This document shows, piece by piece, positions 1 to 12,400 of a DNA stretch of 64,000 nt. Each line of letters opens with the position of its first letter. Within the stretch, counting starts at the first letter, position 1. This DNA is from Setaria digitata. Lineage: Eukaryota > Nematoda > Chromadorea > Rhabditida > Setariidae. The position numbers and the translations under genes were made by a program. Under the pieces are notes generated by a model, which was given only the letters and a program-made list of their open reading frames with translations, had not been told where the DNA came from and made no database searches. The stretch covers positions 100,739 to 164,738 of the forward strand of contig RCAB01000105.1 in assembly GCA_003640385.1 (NCBI GenBank). The letters run 5' to 3'.

Positions 1-3000
1 TTTAGTTTGTACGAATTTTACACGCTCAAAGTCGGATAAATTATAATTTGAAGTTTATAATTTGCAAGGTAGCAAAATAACAATTCAGTTTGTATTAATT
101 TTTAAAAATGTTTACTAACAAATAAACTTCTGAGGGGACGTATCAGGAAGTACTCAATGCAATGAGTGCTATTTTTTCAACTTGTTTACATGATCATTTT
201 TAACTTGAAAATTTCAGAAGAAAATTGGAAAAAAGAAAAAAAAAACAACAACAACAAGATGAGATTGAAGTTACATATAGCTTACATCTGTTTTCATGTA
301 ACTTAAACTTAGTTGTCTCATCAATTTCAGCTTTTATCAAAATTCAACAACAAAAAAAAAAATAAACAAACTTCTATTGATTTCAAAACTTTTTTCCTTC
401 CCAGCAAAATAAATTGTCTCGAGATGACGTATAAAATTTTTGATTTCAATGAAAATAGGTGACACTCGCTTTTTTTTTTTAAATAAAAATCTTAAATTTT
501 TAAATTTAAAATCTTACTCTCAAAATTTCTGTTTCGTGTATTATTTTAATTTCTTTCTTCTTTTCTTTCCCTTTTTCTTGACTGCAATTATCTGTCACAG
601 TAATTCAGATGCATAAAATAAAGAGTGAAACAAAATTAAGAGTGTTAGTAAACTGATGATAGTTAATGATTAAGAAACAAAGCATAAGTGAATGCTAGTC
701 AGATTAATGTTTCAAGCTTCTTTTCTGGTAATTGAGGTTTCATTTGTCGGCATTCCTGCTACTTTTCATAAGATGAACAGATGTGAGCTCATTTTACAAA
801 GCTAGTTTAAAAAATAATTTTTATGGTTAAAGCTTTTTTTACTGATATTTGGGCAATCTTTCGCGAGATGCAAATGTAAGCAATTTTTTCATAATTTAGG
901 GAGTAATTCAAATGTTTGAGATTCACAATATGAATAGATATGAGTTTTTTTCTTTTTTTTTTAAGTTAATTTGAAAACTATTTCAAATATATGGAGTTTC
1001 AAATGTTACGTATTTACGGATATCCCTGTACATCTTATCAGATGTATTAATATGAAATTGTTTTTAGAAATTCAAGAAAATGATTTTAAAAATTAGCCGT
1101 TAGACAAAGAATAGATTTATTTATATTTTGCTTAACTATATTTTTTAAAAATCTTATTCAGTCATTTCATTTCTTGCTTGCTCCATTCTCCTACTTTCTT
1201 CTCTTTTTATTTAATAAAAGAAATGATATTTCTGATTTTTTTATAAAACTTAATTTTTTCTCACTTACAATTTTATCATGCATTTTAATAAATACGAATG
1301 AAATCGGTAATCAATTAATATATGAATTCAGATGATTCTTTTATATTGCTACAGTATATAACTCAGTAATACATAGGCATAACATTCCTTGCGATATAAT
1401 AAAATGAACTTATTAAAATATGATGGGGAATTTATAGTTTGAAAATTTAAAATTAAAATATTTGAATAGAATACCTGGAGTTTCGGCAAATATCAGAATT
1501 AACATAATAACAATTACCCAGTCAGTGAATCCAACATTTAACATTTTACAAATTCACTCTTTTTGGCTGAATCTTTAGTTTTTTTTTTTTTTTTTGTAAA
1601 TAGTTTTCATTAGAATAAAATGTAAACAAGTAAAGAGAAAAGCGAAATAAAAGAAAACAAAATAGAAATGCATTCTTAATTGCACATCGACCTAATTCTT
1701 TTCTAGTATTTATTGCTATTTTTGTGTTAACATCATTCAGCAACTTATATTGAAATTTCCGATGAAATGTATTGAAAAATGAAGTAATTCTTCAAGAAGC
1801 GATATAGACAAGTATTGAAGCTTACTACTCCACAAATTTATTACTTTATAAAACAAAAAAGAAAAGAATTTGAACGAAATTTTTGTCGATTTTATGCGAA
1901 TTTAACAAGAAGTCATTTTGAAAATAGTTTTCATTTTTTTTTTTGCAAAATTAAATTCCAGAAAAACAAAAAAATTCCTAGCTTAAACTCTTTTAATCTT
2001 CCTAAATTCGGGATTAAAATTTTAAATCTCGGAAGAGAAAGCGATTCAAGCAAGACATGCATGTAATTTTTAACAGTTTATCAGAATTTCTAAAAAGCGA
2101 TTCATTTTTTTTTTTTTTTTTGTGTGTTTTGAACTTCAAAAACGGAAGCGATTGAGTTAAATACATACTTAATTTGCTGAGTTTTAAATTTCATTTCACA
2201 TTTCCGCATGCTGTTATTAACATTAGAAGGTGAACGAATTATATTTATGAAAACCTAAAGCAAAAAAAAAAAAAAAAGAAAACAAAAAAAATTGAGCAAC
2301 TATTGGAAAAAGTATAAACGTTTCTGCAATAAAATTTTACTTTTTTAGGGAACATAAATTTTTGAAACAAGTTAAAGAAATAATGCATGTAGAAACCATT
2401 TGTTGAAAGCAAAAAATAAAAATAAAAATTGAAGTTTGAACGAAACAAATGGAAATGAAAAAGAAAAGGAAAACTTTGAAAAATTTATTTAAAAATCCCA
2501 AAATTTTTAAAATCCAATTTTCTTCCTTTTTTTTTTCTATTAGATTGTGGGAAAAAAGATGAAAACATTGGCATTATTCAACAAAGCAAATGTTTCGGAA
2601 AATTGTTAAGCAACATTTTATAGCCGACAACTATTTTTCATTTCGTGTATAATTAATTTTTTGCTAGCACATAATTCTATGCCGTAACTAACCACAGAAA
2701 TTAAAATTTGCTTGTTTTAAACTAAATAATTGCTTCATTCTGAATTAAATTGAGAATTTCTCCAACAAAAATGACTTAACTCTAACGAAATCTTTTAATT
2801 CATTTGTTTTAGAATTTTGGAGATCTTTTAAATTTCCTGTAAAATATTTTTCAAAATGATAAATTGTAATTTTGTACAATTAGAAACAGTTCTATTCTTG
2901 CATTATATTTTTGATATTACTAGCACTGAAAAAAGAGGAAAAAAATGAAAAATTCAGATCATTATTCAATTGTTACAAATAATCAAAGCAATTAATGAAT

Positions 3001-6000
3001 AGATGGCCGATATTTGAATTTACTTTAAAAAAAAAAGATAATGAAGTAAGTATTAACGTGAATGTTTTGATGATAAATGTATGGTGGAAAGCTAAAACTT
3101 TCATTGATTCCTAACTTTTAAATAAATTACTTTTATAAGATAATTCGTTCGGCAAGATTTTAGTAAACTCTTCTTTTTTTTTTGAAAATTCATTTCATCC
3201 ACGCAATCTTGTATAACACAAAAAGTAGCTTCTCCATTTTTTTTTTTTTTTTTGTGGTCGAATATTTGCAATAAAAAGAAAAACAAAAGAATGAAAACTG
3301 AAAAGTGGAATTTTTTTTGATGTCCTATCAATATTTTTTCTTTTTTTGATAAAATAATGCCATCATTTGGCAAATTTTGCACATTGCTAAAAAAAAAAAT
3401 GATCATATGTGTGAAATGGTAAGATTATAAGAAATGATAAAAATGTGATTAAAATGATAAAAGAAAAAAAAACAGATAATGACGAAAAGTCTTCAAGTTT
3501 TTTGACAACTGAAAAAATTTCAAGACTGGCTAAAAAGAAACGAACAGATGAACCAGTTGATCACTTAAATGAACAATTTAAACAAATTAAATAAAATTTC
3601 TGCGTCAGTTAAAAAAAAAGAAAAAAAAAAAAGAAAAAAAACAATTACTATAAAAATGTTGAAAGAGGAAGGAAGAATAGAGTAAGGGAAATGTGGAGGG
3701 GAATGAATAATTAGTTTTTATAATTCTTGATGTGAAATGAAATTAACACAGAAATGAAATTTAAAATTAGCTATGTGAAAAAGGAAAGTGAAAGGTTTTC
3801 ATGTTTAATTGCTTGGAAGTATGAAACTTTGATTTCATAAGAATGAAGAAAAAAGAAGACTTGAGATGGGGACGAAGTTTAAATAGACATTTCAAATAGA
3901 TTAAAGATTTCAAATAATTTCAAATAAAATAAATAGACATTTTAAACATTTCAAAAGTGTTTCATATTCTGATAAAAATTTATTTTATTGCAAAATCAGA
4001 AAAATCACATCGCTGATTGGCTGACTTTTTTCCAAATAAAAAGAAAATAAAATGAAATTATAAAAAAGATTTCTTTTCCATCCGGATGATATATCACATA
4101 TTGCGATTTCTAGCGTAATTTTCAATTTTATTTTGCTAATGAAAAAGAAGCAGTAAACTTTTTGTAATTGAATCTCTTCCCATATTTCTTCTGAGAACTT
4201 TCCAACTATACACTAATTTTAGTGAACGAAACACTGGAGACAAATATGAAAATTTCTGGCAGCGAATTATTTCTTGGACCAAAAATAAACAATACCATTA
4301 TTGGCTGGCATGGTGAAACAGACGAACCGGAAAAACAATTAAATTTGAATCCAAAAAACAAATATTAATTTATTGTAGTTTTTCGTACGCTTTGTTATTA
4401 GTGCCTACCTATTGTTATTAAAGCTATGTATAAATTTTTAAAGTACAATTTAGATTATTTACAACTTTCCTCATAATGCTTTTCATTCAAGGTAATTTAA
4501 TAATAGTACTTTTTCCCAATTTTAATTGTTATTCAATTCATCACCACCGCATTCATCAGTCGCAATAATTTTGTGTATTAATAGCATTTTATTTGAGTAA
4601 TGGTACTGTTGTTATTAAGTGGCATATAAATAGTGTGGGAAATTTTTTGCACGAGAATTTGTAATTGAAATATAAAATTCTTTAGTAAATGACCACTGTT
4701 AATATATCTGTTCACAGTTTCAGCAATAATTTTATGTAAGTAATTTGGTGTCGCAAATTGATTAGTTTTTTTTGTTGTTGTTCCTTAAATTTTTTATTCC
4801 AATTATTGCGCAGATGGGACAAATTGGATTTGTTAGAACAATAAAACTATTTGACATATCAAAAGTCTTATCATTCTGACAAATTCCATAGCAAATTTTT
4901 TTTTTTTTGGAATTGGGAATTCCGTGTCATTTTTAATTCCATTTTCATCTTGTTTATTTTTTTTGTCAACTGATCTAACAATGATATCACATTCTTATCA
5001 AATGTTTGTAACGATAATCATCTGAAACAAATCTTGTAGATACAGTTGTTTTCGATTAGCTATTTGAACATCTTTTATCATCATGCAAAACGTCACCCAT
5101 GAAATTTCAAAGGATTAAAAACTATTTTCTTGGAATAAAAGTATTATTACTGTTGTCTTTCTTGCTACCATTACTTATCCTTCTTAGTAATAGTCACATA
5201 GTAGCATCAATAATTATTTTCATTAACGGTGCTTCTCATTATTGTCATTAAAAGTTATGCTAAATTCATTCATGTACTTTATTAATCATTACAAATATCA
5301 GAATTTTCTTTGTGAAAATACAGCAAGTTTGCCGACGAAGTCCTTTTAATCCTCTTCACATGGTAGTTTCCTTTAAAAATGATAAAAGCACTTTTATTTT
5401 TTGCTTAAAATTTTAATTTTTTTTACTTCAAAATATTTCTGCCTAATAATTAACTATTAATAAGCGTGTCTTGCTCACAACTTAATAATACCAAAATTTA
5501 TACAATATTAACAACAAGCAATCATTGCCTTTTTTCCAGCATTTTATTATCTAGCAATACAAAATTCTAGGTAATACAAACTTACTCATTTTTCTTATCT
5601 ATCGTATTTATCACTTAGACTAAATGGTCCCTGCTTTCTTTTTTTTAATTGAGAGAAAAAATGAGCTAATCACTGCTCTTATTTTTACCGAAAAGATAAA
5701 TAGGAAATGAAAAATATCTTGTGGCACAAAAGCTTAAAAAAAAAAAGAATTTAAAAACGTATTTCACTTCCAGTTGATAGGAATGATATTCCTTATATGA
5801 AATAAATTGCCACGAATTTTCTTTGAAAGTTGTGTGAATAATAACTGATTAATTTCATCATTCACTGCTACTAATAACAAAGTAAGTTTTAGAGATTGTA
5901 CCACAAAATACTGAAAAAGAAGAAGAAACAATGTTAAAGAAATTGATATGGTCGCTCGAAAATTTTAATATGTTGTTCTTTTAGCACATTGCTTTATAAA

Positions 6001-6291
6001 TTACTTGTTACGAATTTTGCTTTTATATTATATGTTGATAAAAATATTGCCAAATAAGCGATGTAAATAAATAATGCCAATAAATGACATTTGTTTTTAA
6101 TTAAATTAACATTATGATAAGAGGATTCGTGTAAACTGCTACAATGATAAGAAATAGAAAATGAACGAATGAGACGACTGCTTTCTTGTTCTTCGTTAAT
6201 TAATTAAGTCTTTTATAAACAAAAACATATAACAAAAAATTAAATAATTATTACGAATGAACATTAGATAAGTATTTCACCTAAACATCGC
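1..6291. other. AT-rich gene desert, left end
   Basis: No recognisable coding exon, RNA gene or mobile element was found on either strand. Open frames here are short (about 100 residues or less), dominated by Phe, Lys, Asn and Ile, and coincide with A or T homopolymer runs. The base composition is typical of intergenic filarial-type nematode DNA. The stretch could hold distal regulatory DNA or untranslated exons that cannot be seen by eye. Confidence 0.6.
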
Positions 6292-6363
6292 GGGGGTTTA
6301 GCTCAGTGGTAGAGCGCTCGCTTTGCATGCGAGAGGGCGGGGGTTCGATCCCCCCAACCTCCA
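6292..6363 (+). tRNA. tRNA-Ala (anticodon UGC)
   Basis: The 72-nt sequence folds as a complete cloverleaf without an intron. The acceptor stem is GGGGGTT/AACCTCC, with a G3:U70 wobble pair, the classic identity element for alanyl-tRNA synthetase. The anticodon stem CTCGC/GCGAG encloses the loop TTTGCAT, giving anticodon TGC at about 6324-6326. The T arm carries GGTTCGATCCC. Internal RNA polymerase III A box (TAGCTCAGTGG) and B box are both intact, and the discriminator base is A. CCA is not encoded beyond the single A, as expected for a eukaryotic gene. It decodes GCA and other GCN alanine codons. Confidence 0.96.
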
Positions 6364-6369
6364 GCTCAC

Positions 6370-6374
6370 TTTTT
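6370..6374 (+). terminator. RNA polymerase III T-run terminator
   Basis: A run of five T residues begins six bases after the tRNA-Ala discriminator base. This is the normal position and form of a Pol III termination signal. Confidence 0.8.
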
Positions 6375-7230
6375 GGCAGCTGCAGCAATAAACTACCAGG
6401 AAACACTGGGAACCGCAAGCCGTTTTCTCGTAGTGTGCGGCCAAGATCTTTCATTCCTAAGTTAGCCATTAGTCACAGTTTTCATCCAACTGGCACCAAC
6501 TACCACTTAATATTAGTTAAATACTAGATTTGAAACACTCCAATAACACACAGCAGTGTATGCGTCTCAACACCGCTATTTACCTATTTACGACCAAAGA
6601 TATGAAAATTGTATTAAAAAAGCCTATAATTATTCAACTTAAAATATATGTGCTCTAAATCATACAGTTAACAAGATTGTTGAGTATAGTGTAAAGTGTA
6701 GCCAAGGCTGCAAAAATTTAATTTCAATTGATAAAAATATTGACACAAGATAACATTGGTGATAATGTATGGGAAAGCATTAGCAAGAATTGCTGAATGA
6801 AATAATACAGAATCAATTGAACTAACAAGTCAACAACAACAACGCAAACGCGCGTTAGGATAAGAAAAGTGAAAGTAGAAGTAACTTAAAACAGTATAAA
6901 TGAAGTAGATGATATTCACAAGATAACGAGCAAAAAACCAATTCTCAACAGACAACAGATATACTGGCTTGCTTTTGTTAAGTATACACAGATGATGAGA
7001 AATACTAAAAGAACAAAACAAATCTTACCAATGTTTTAGAAACAAGAGAAAAACTTTTGGCTTCACGCTAATATGCTGAACATCACCAAAAAGCAGATAC
7101 AATAAAAGGCAAAGTTGCAAAAATAGCTCAAATATGTAACTGAGCCAACTTAAAGAAAGCCGAAATGAAAAAAGTGAATGTTTATGGACAGGTATACATT
7201 TTACCATAAAGCTCCCTATTTTACATCAAT
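6375..7230. other. Gap between tRNA-Ala and the 3' end of the strawberry notch gene
   Basis: This gap should contain the 3' UTR of the minus-strand gene that stops at 7231. I see no clear AATAAA on the minus strand close to the stop and no other coding feature. Confidence 0.5.
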
Positions 7231-9391
7231 TCAGTTTAAAGTATTTGTTGATTTTGTTTCCACACAGCAACCACCACAGTGTTTCTCGAAACGTGCGACC
7301 AGTGCTCGTACGTACTGAGGCAGGACCAATAATCCTGAACAAATGAATGCTACAAAGAATCAATGCTTGAACTACTGCCAAAAATAGAAAAAATGCGCAG
7401 GCATTTTTAATTTAAAGGTGTTCCAGATGAGATAGATAGAATAAAGCAAAAATTCCATCTTTTCACACCATAATTTCAAAAACAAAAAGATTGCATTCTT
7501 GTAGATTTTTATTTCATCGTTAATACTACTAATAACCTCTTTTTCAAGAGGCACAAAAAAAAAAAAAAACATACCAACTATTTTGTGATCTTGCGGTGTT
7601 CTGACACGAATTATCTGCATCCTCTGCGATCGCTTGATTTCTCGGGCAGACATTCCACCAGACAAGACTTCTTCGACGATCGGCCATACTGAAAGTACCG
7701 AACCAGAAAGAACAAAATAAGTTCGTGTCCGCCGTCCCGTTTCACAGTATATACCCATTGATTCGTTACGGCAACGACCATGAAAATAATTATGCTGGCA
7801 CGTCTTGTTTGAACCTGAAATTAAGAAAATTCCGGGAATCCCATTATTTTCAGTTTGGCTAAATCAAGGTAACAACTAGAATTCGGGATAAATGCTGCTG
7901 ACCGACTATTTCATTTAAAATGATGACCTTAATTGCAGACGAAAACTACTTACCTTCAAACTGATCTTTCCAAACTTGTTCAGTTTCCTCGGGAGTGGTA
8001 AGGTGAAAACGCTTTGTCAACTCATCGATTGTTTCCAATTTTGCACTTCGACCGGTGCTTGGACGTGTTACACAAAACAGCCGCGCACCTGTATCCAAAC
8101 GTTTTTTGCCAATACCATAAACAAGAGCCGCAGTTTTTTTCCCATTATTACCAACTGATGCTAGATAAAATCCGTCCTGAAAACAAAGAATAAAATCGTT
8201 AAATTAATTTTCTAGATAGGAATGGTAGAGCACTAATCCAGCTTATCACAACAAATTTTTTTAACAATTTTTTAACTTCGAGAAACCAAATTTCTGTAGA
8301 CCAAAAATTAACTTGAATTTACCTGATCTTCATGATGGTCTTTCCAAATTGCATAAGCGTCTTCCCAACTTACACCACGTTCCACTCCAATTTTGTGGAT
8401 TTCCACTCGGAAAAAGCCACTCTCATATCGTCCTGTGAAGACACGAGTTTCTAACTTACGCGCTTCATCTCCACCCATTCCAAGATCTGGAATATCGCTC
8501 AAGAATCAAGTGAAAATTTTAAGTAGACAAATATAACCATTAAGAAATTAAATCGAAAAAAAAAAAGCATACCCATAATACCCATATCATATGTTCCATC
8601 ATGTTTCGCTTGTGCAACTAATTCAGCAACAATATCCGAAAAATACTGGAAAAGTGCATTTTGTGCATGCACTGGTAAACCAAGAAGACGGTTCAGAAAC
8701 TTTGGTATGGTTGCCGATTCTTTCTCAATTGTATAAACACCATTATCTAATGACAATAAACCAACACCTTCCATATAACACTGCATATCTGAAATACTCA
8801 GATCATTACGGCAAATAACATAAAGAAATAGGATAATATTATTTCATTTCAACGCTTGTACTCATAAATAACAAAAAACTATTACGCCAAATCCTTCAAA
8901 TTTAACAGCATGATTAAGGATAAAATTTACCAGTGATAAAGTTTCCAGGCTTGTAGTCCTTCGGTGGTGATATAAGTGGTGGGTCCAGTAAACCAGTAAC
9001 CGTCCGCAGCAATACATCTAAAGCCGCTCGACCATACCTAGTGTCCAAATTAAACTGACTTAGATCACGTGATTCTGTTGCCCGACGATCACCATGTGTG
9101 AGTGCTCCAAGAGATTCAAGTCTTTTGGCAACAATTGATGCAAACCTGTTCAAATCTTTCTTTAACATTTCTAAATCTGTTATGTCTATGCAAAATATTA
9201 GTGCATGGACATACTTATCGTTTTACCGACTCTACTAAAGTATAATTCAGTCATCAATATATTCAATTAAATTAAAAAATTCTCCGACATCCTCCAAAGT
9301 TTATCACAGTATAATGAAATATAAAACGAAACTTGGAATCCTTCAAAGCGACCTCATTCTCTCAACAAAAGAAATGATTTGAAGTTCTATA

Positions 9392-9422
<31 letters not shown>

Positions 9423-12400
9423 AGGGTAGAGAACTTTGGTAATTTACCGCTTTTCACCAGCAAGCTCGGAAATCAGAAATATATATTCGGGTGCACTCAC
9501 TTGATTTGAACGATGTGTACGTCCTAAAACAGCAGCTTACTTTTCAGACGTAAATCATTCTCTAACGTAGTTCTTGAACATAATCAAGAATCATCCTCCA
9601 AAATGCATTTTCTAAACATATTAGAAAAAAAAAATTACCAAATTGTTGAATGGCTTTGTCAGCAGACCAGGGCAATTCCAGTGTAATATGTACACGACGT
9701 CGACGATTTGCCGCTCTTCGATCCGACTACAGAAAGACAAGCTATATTAGCAGAAATATGTCCAACGTACTCTCACTGCAAGCTAGAACTCATTCAAAAA
9801 AAAAAAAAAAGAAAAAATCGACACATGAAACTAACCTGCAATGAAATACCGGAAGAAGCTGCTTCTGAAATTACTGCAACTAATTTTTCTCCTTTCATAA
9901 ATTTATCTTTTTCATCCATATTCATCAACTCCAATGGTACATCTGCGCCAGCATGTCGAAGTTCATACTCAACATCTCCATCTTCACGACATACAACACG
10001 GCCTTTACGACCCGTCATCTAGAAAAAAAATTATTTTAATGTACCGAGATTTTTTTTTTACTGGGTAAATCACTTATACTAATCGCTACTAAGAATGAAA
10101 CCATTTGAGCACTTCTGAGTTAGAAAAGTAATGATCGAAAATAAAGAAATATAGCAGATCCGAACTGAAAAATAAACCTCGGCAACATAGTCGGGACCAC
10201 CCAATTCGTCAATCAGCTGATCAAGTGTGTTTGGTGGCAATCGGGGACTTAAACGTTCCACAGCAGCCAGTAATTCTGCTTTGATCAATGAAGTTTCACC
10301 AAGTGTAAGGTCTTCGTCATTTACTAGACGCGATGATGACATGAAAACATCAGCAGTACTGCGCTGGAATCAATTTTGCCTTTAAAAATAACGATTTCTG
10401 GAAAATGAAGCTATCTCGACCTCATAGTATATTTTAAAACGCAGTCACTGAGGATTCTAATAAAAATAAGGATTACCTATGACTGACTCACTGATTCAAT
10501 CCCCTTAATAAGACTGAAATTTTCCTCAAAAGAACTGCAATTTTTTTCCAATAAAAGACTACGATTCATACGATGCTAGCATTGCTATTAGATATGGATA
10601 ACCAACTTCTGGGTAGACTAACCTATCGGGTGCTAATGATATAATTAAAATGAGTGCTCTTCTTGAACAAGTGTTCCTGAAAGCAAACCTTACCATCGCC
10701 GTAGAATCGATTCTACTATTTACTGACTTTTTCTGCTTTTTTTTAAATTTCTTTTTCTTGACTTTCGTTTTCTTCGGAGAATCCGAAATAACTTGTTGCT
10801 TTGCTGCCCATGGATCTTCTGGAAATATCATCAAATTTTTTCTCTTAATTTTCATACTTACAGATAACCATTAAATATTAAAAAATTTTCCAACCATACC
10901 TCTGGTAAAGTCACAGGTAAATGGATTAAACTCCTCTTCATCACTGCCCTCTTTCTCCTTATCACTGCCAATTTTTTTTCCATCCTTTTCATCATCCGAA
11001 CTTTTGGCCTCATCCAGCAATCTTTGCAACCAGGTATCTTCATCACCCTGGATGGCTCCATTTGAAGCTGAAAATAATACATAGCTAAGGAACTTCGAAA
11101 TTACTGATATTTTCACTCATCTCATGGCTTGCATAAGCACATCTCTTCCACTTTTGATAATTTCTCGTTATTTTGCAGATTCATATGGATTATTAGTTTA
11201 TTCTAATTATCACGAAAAATTGGAATTTTCAATAATAAGAAAAGTAAATCAATTAATAAGTGATGAATTTAGTCATTTTAGAGATGTTCATAGTGACTCA
11301 CTATTCAACTATTGAAGCATAAACAGAATTTTTTCGTACCAACACGACCGACCATGATATCCAGAAATTATGTTTTGATTTCTAAAGGGAAGTTACAGTG
11401 AAATAATCAGCACCTGCTGAGGAGAACAGCACATCTTGTTTCCAATAATTTGTGCTTCACCTCTCAGACAAATAATATTTAACAAAACTATCCGAAATAG
11501 TCTTAAAAAACGTACGCCCTCCTTCATCAGTTGATGAATCGTCTTCTTCCGTAGACTGCGAACTATCCCCTTGCATTGAAGATGGCGCGCTATTCGAGTC
11601 AGTCTCCTCCTCATCTGTTTCTTCTGTAGCAGTCGAATCATGCTTCATTCTTTTTGCAGATAATCCAGTAGCTGATAAACTTGTGACTTCCGCTTTCTCC
11701 ACTAAAACAAACCAAAAAGATAAATATGTTTCTTGATTCCTTCTACATATATACTGAATAAAAATTTCCTTAATGGTACCAGTTTCTGCTCTTTACTTCC
11801 TAAAAGGCTATAACACACTCACTCAATAACAAGAATTGAGAACAACTTATTATCGCAAATAAATTTTCTTTCAAAAAAAATTATGCACTGTACATAACTT
11901 TGCTTCAGCAACTTATGTTAGTATGTTCCTATCCATGGAAAAAGAATGAAATCCCATTTTTTTTTTTGAATAAACATTCCTACGTTTATAATGAATAACA
12001 GTTGAAAATACAGCATTTGCTACAAGTATAACAGGTGCCCTGCGTAGTTAAAAGCAAGCTGACAATCAAATGCAGAGATAAAAACCGACGAACACTCTAA
12101 GGCAGGAACAAAAATACAAGACAGCTCTCAGTGGTCGCAAATAAATTTTATTTTGCAACATATTATACTCTATTATACGCACATCTGCGTTTGACTGGGC
12201 GATTTAATTCATTGCACATTTTGTCGAAATTGGTATACACATCCGCTGCAGAATTCATATTATCCGTTGGGAAATGTTTTTCTATAAGCCTCGCCAACAC
12301 TGCTCTAAATTATGGTCTTCATAAATTTTCTAATTTCACATGTATGACCGTATACGATGCAGTTGCATGTATGAAGAATAACTGCTCAATTTAACCCCGA

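Noticed and set aside
6281..6527. Short open frames on both strands over the tRNA
   Set aside because: They are produced by the tRNA-Ala gene itself, which is fully explained by its cloverleaf and Pol III boxes.
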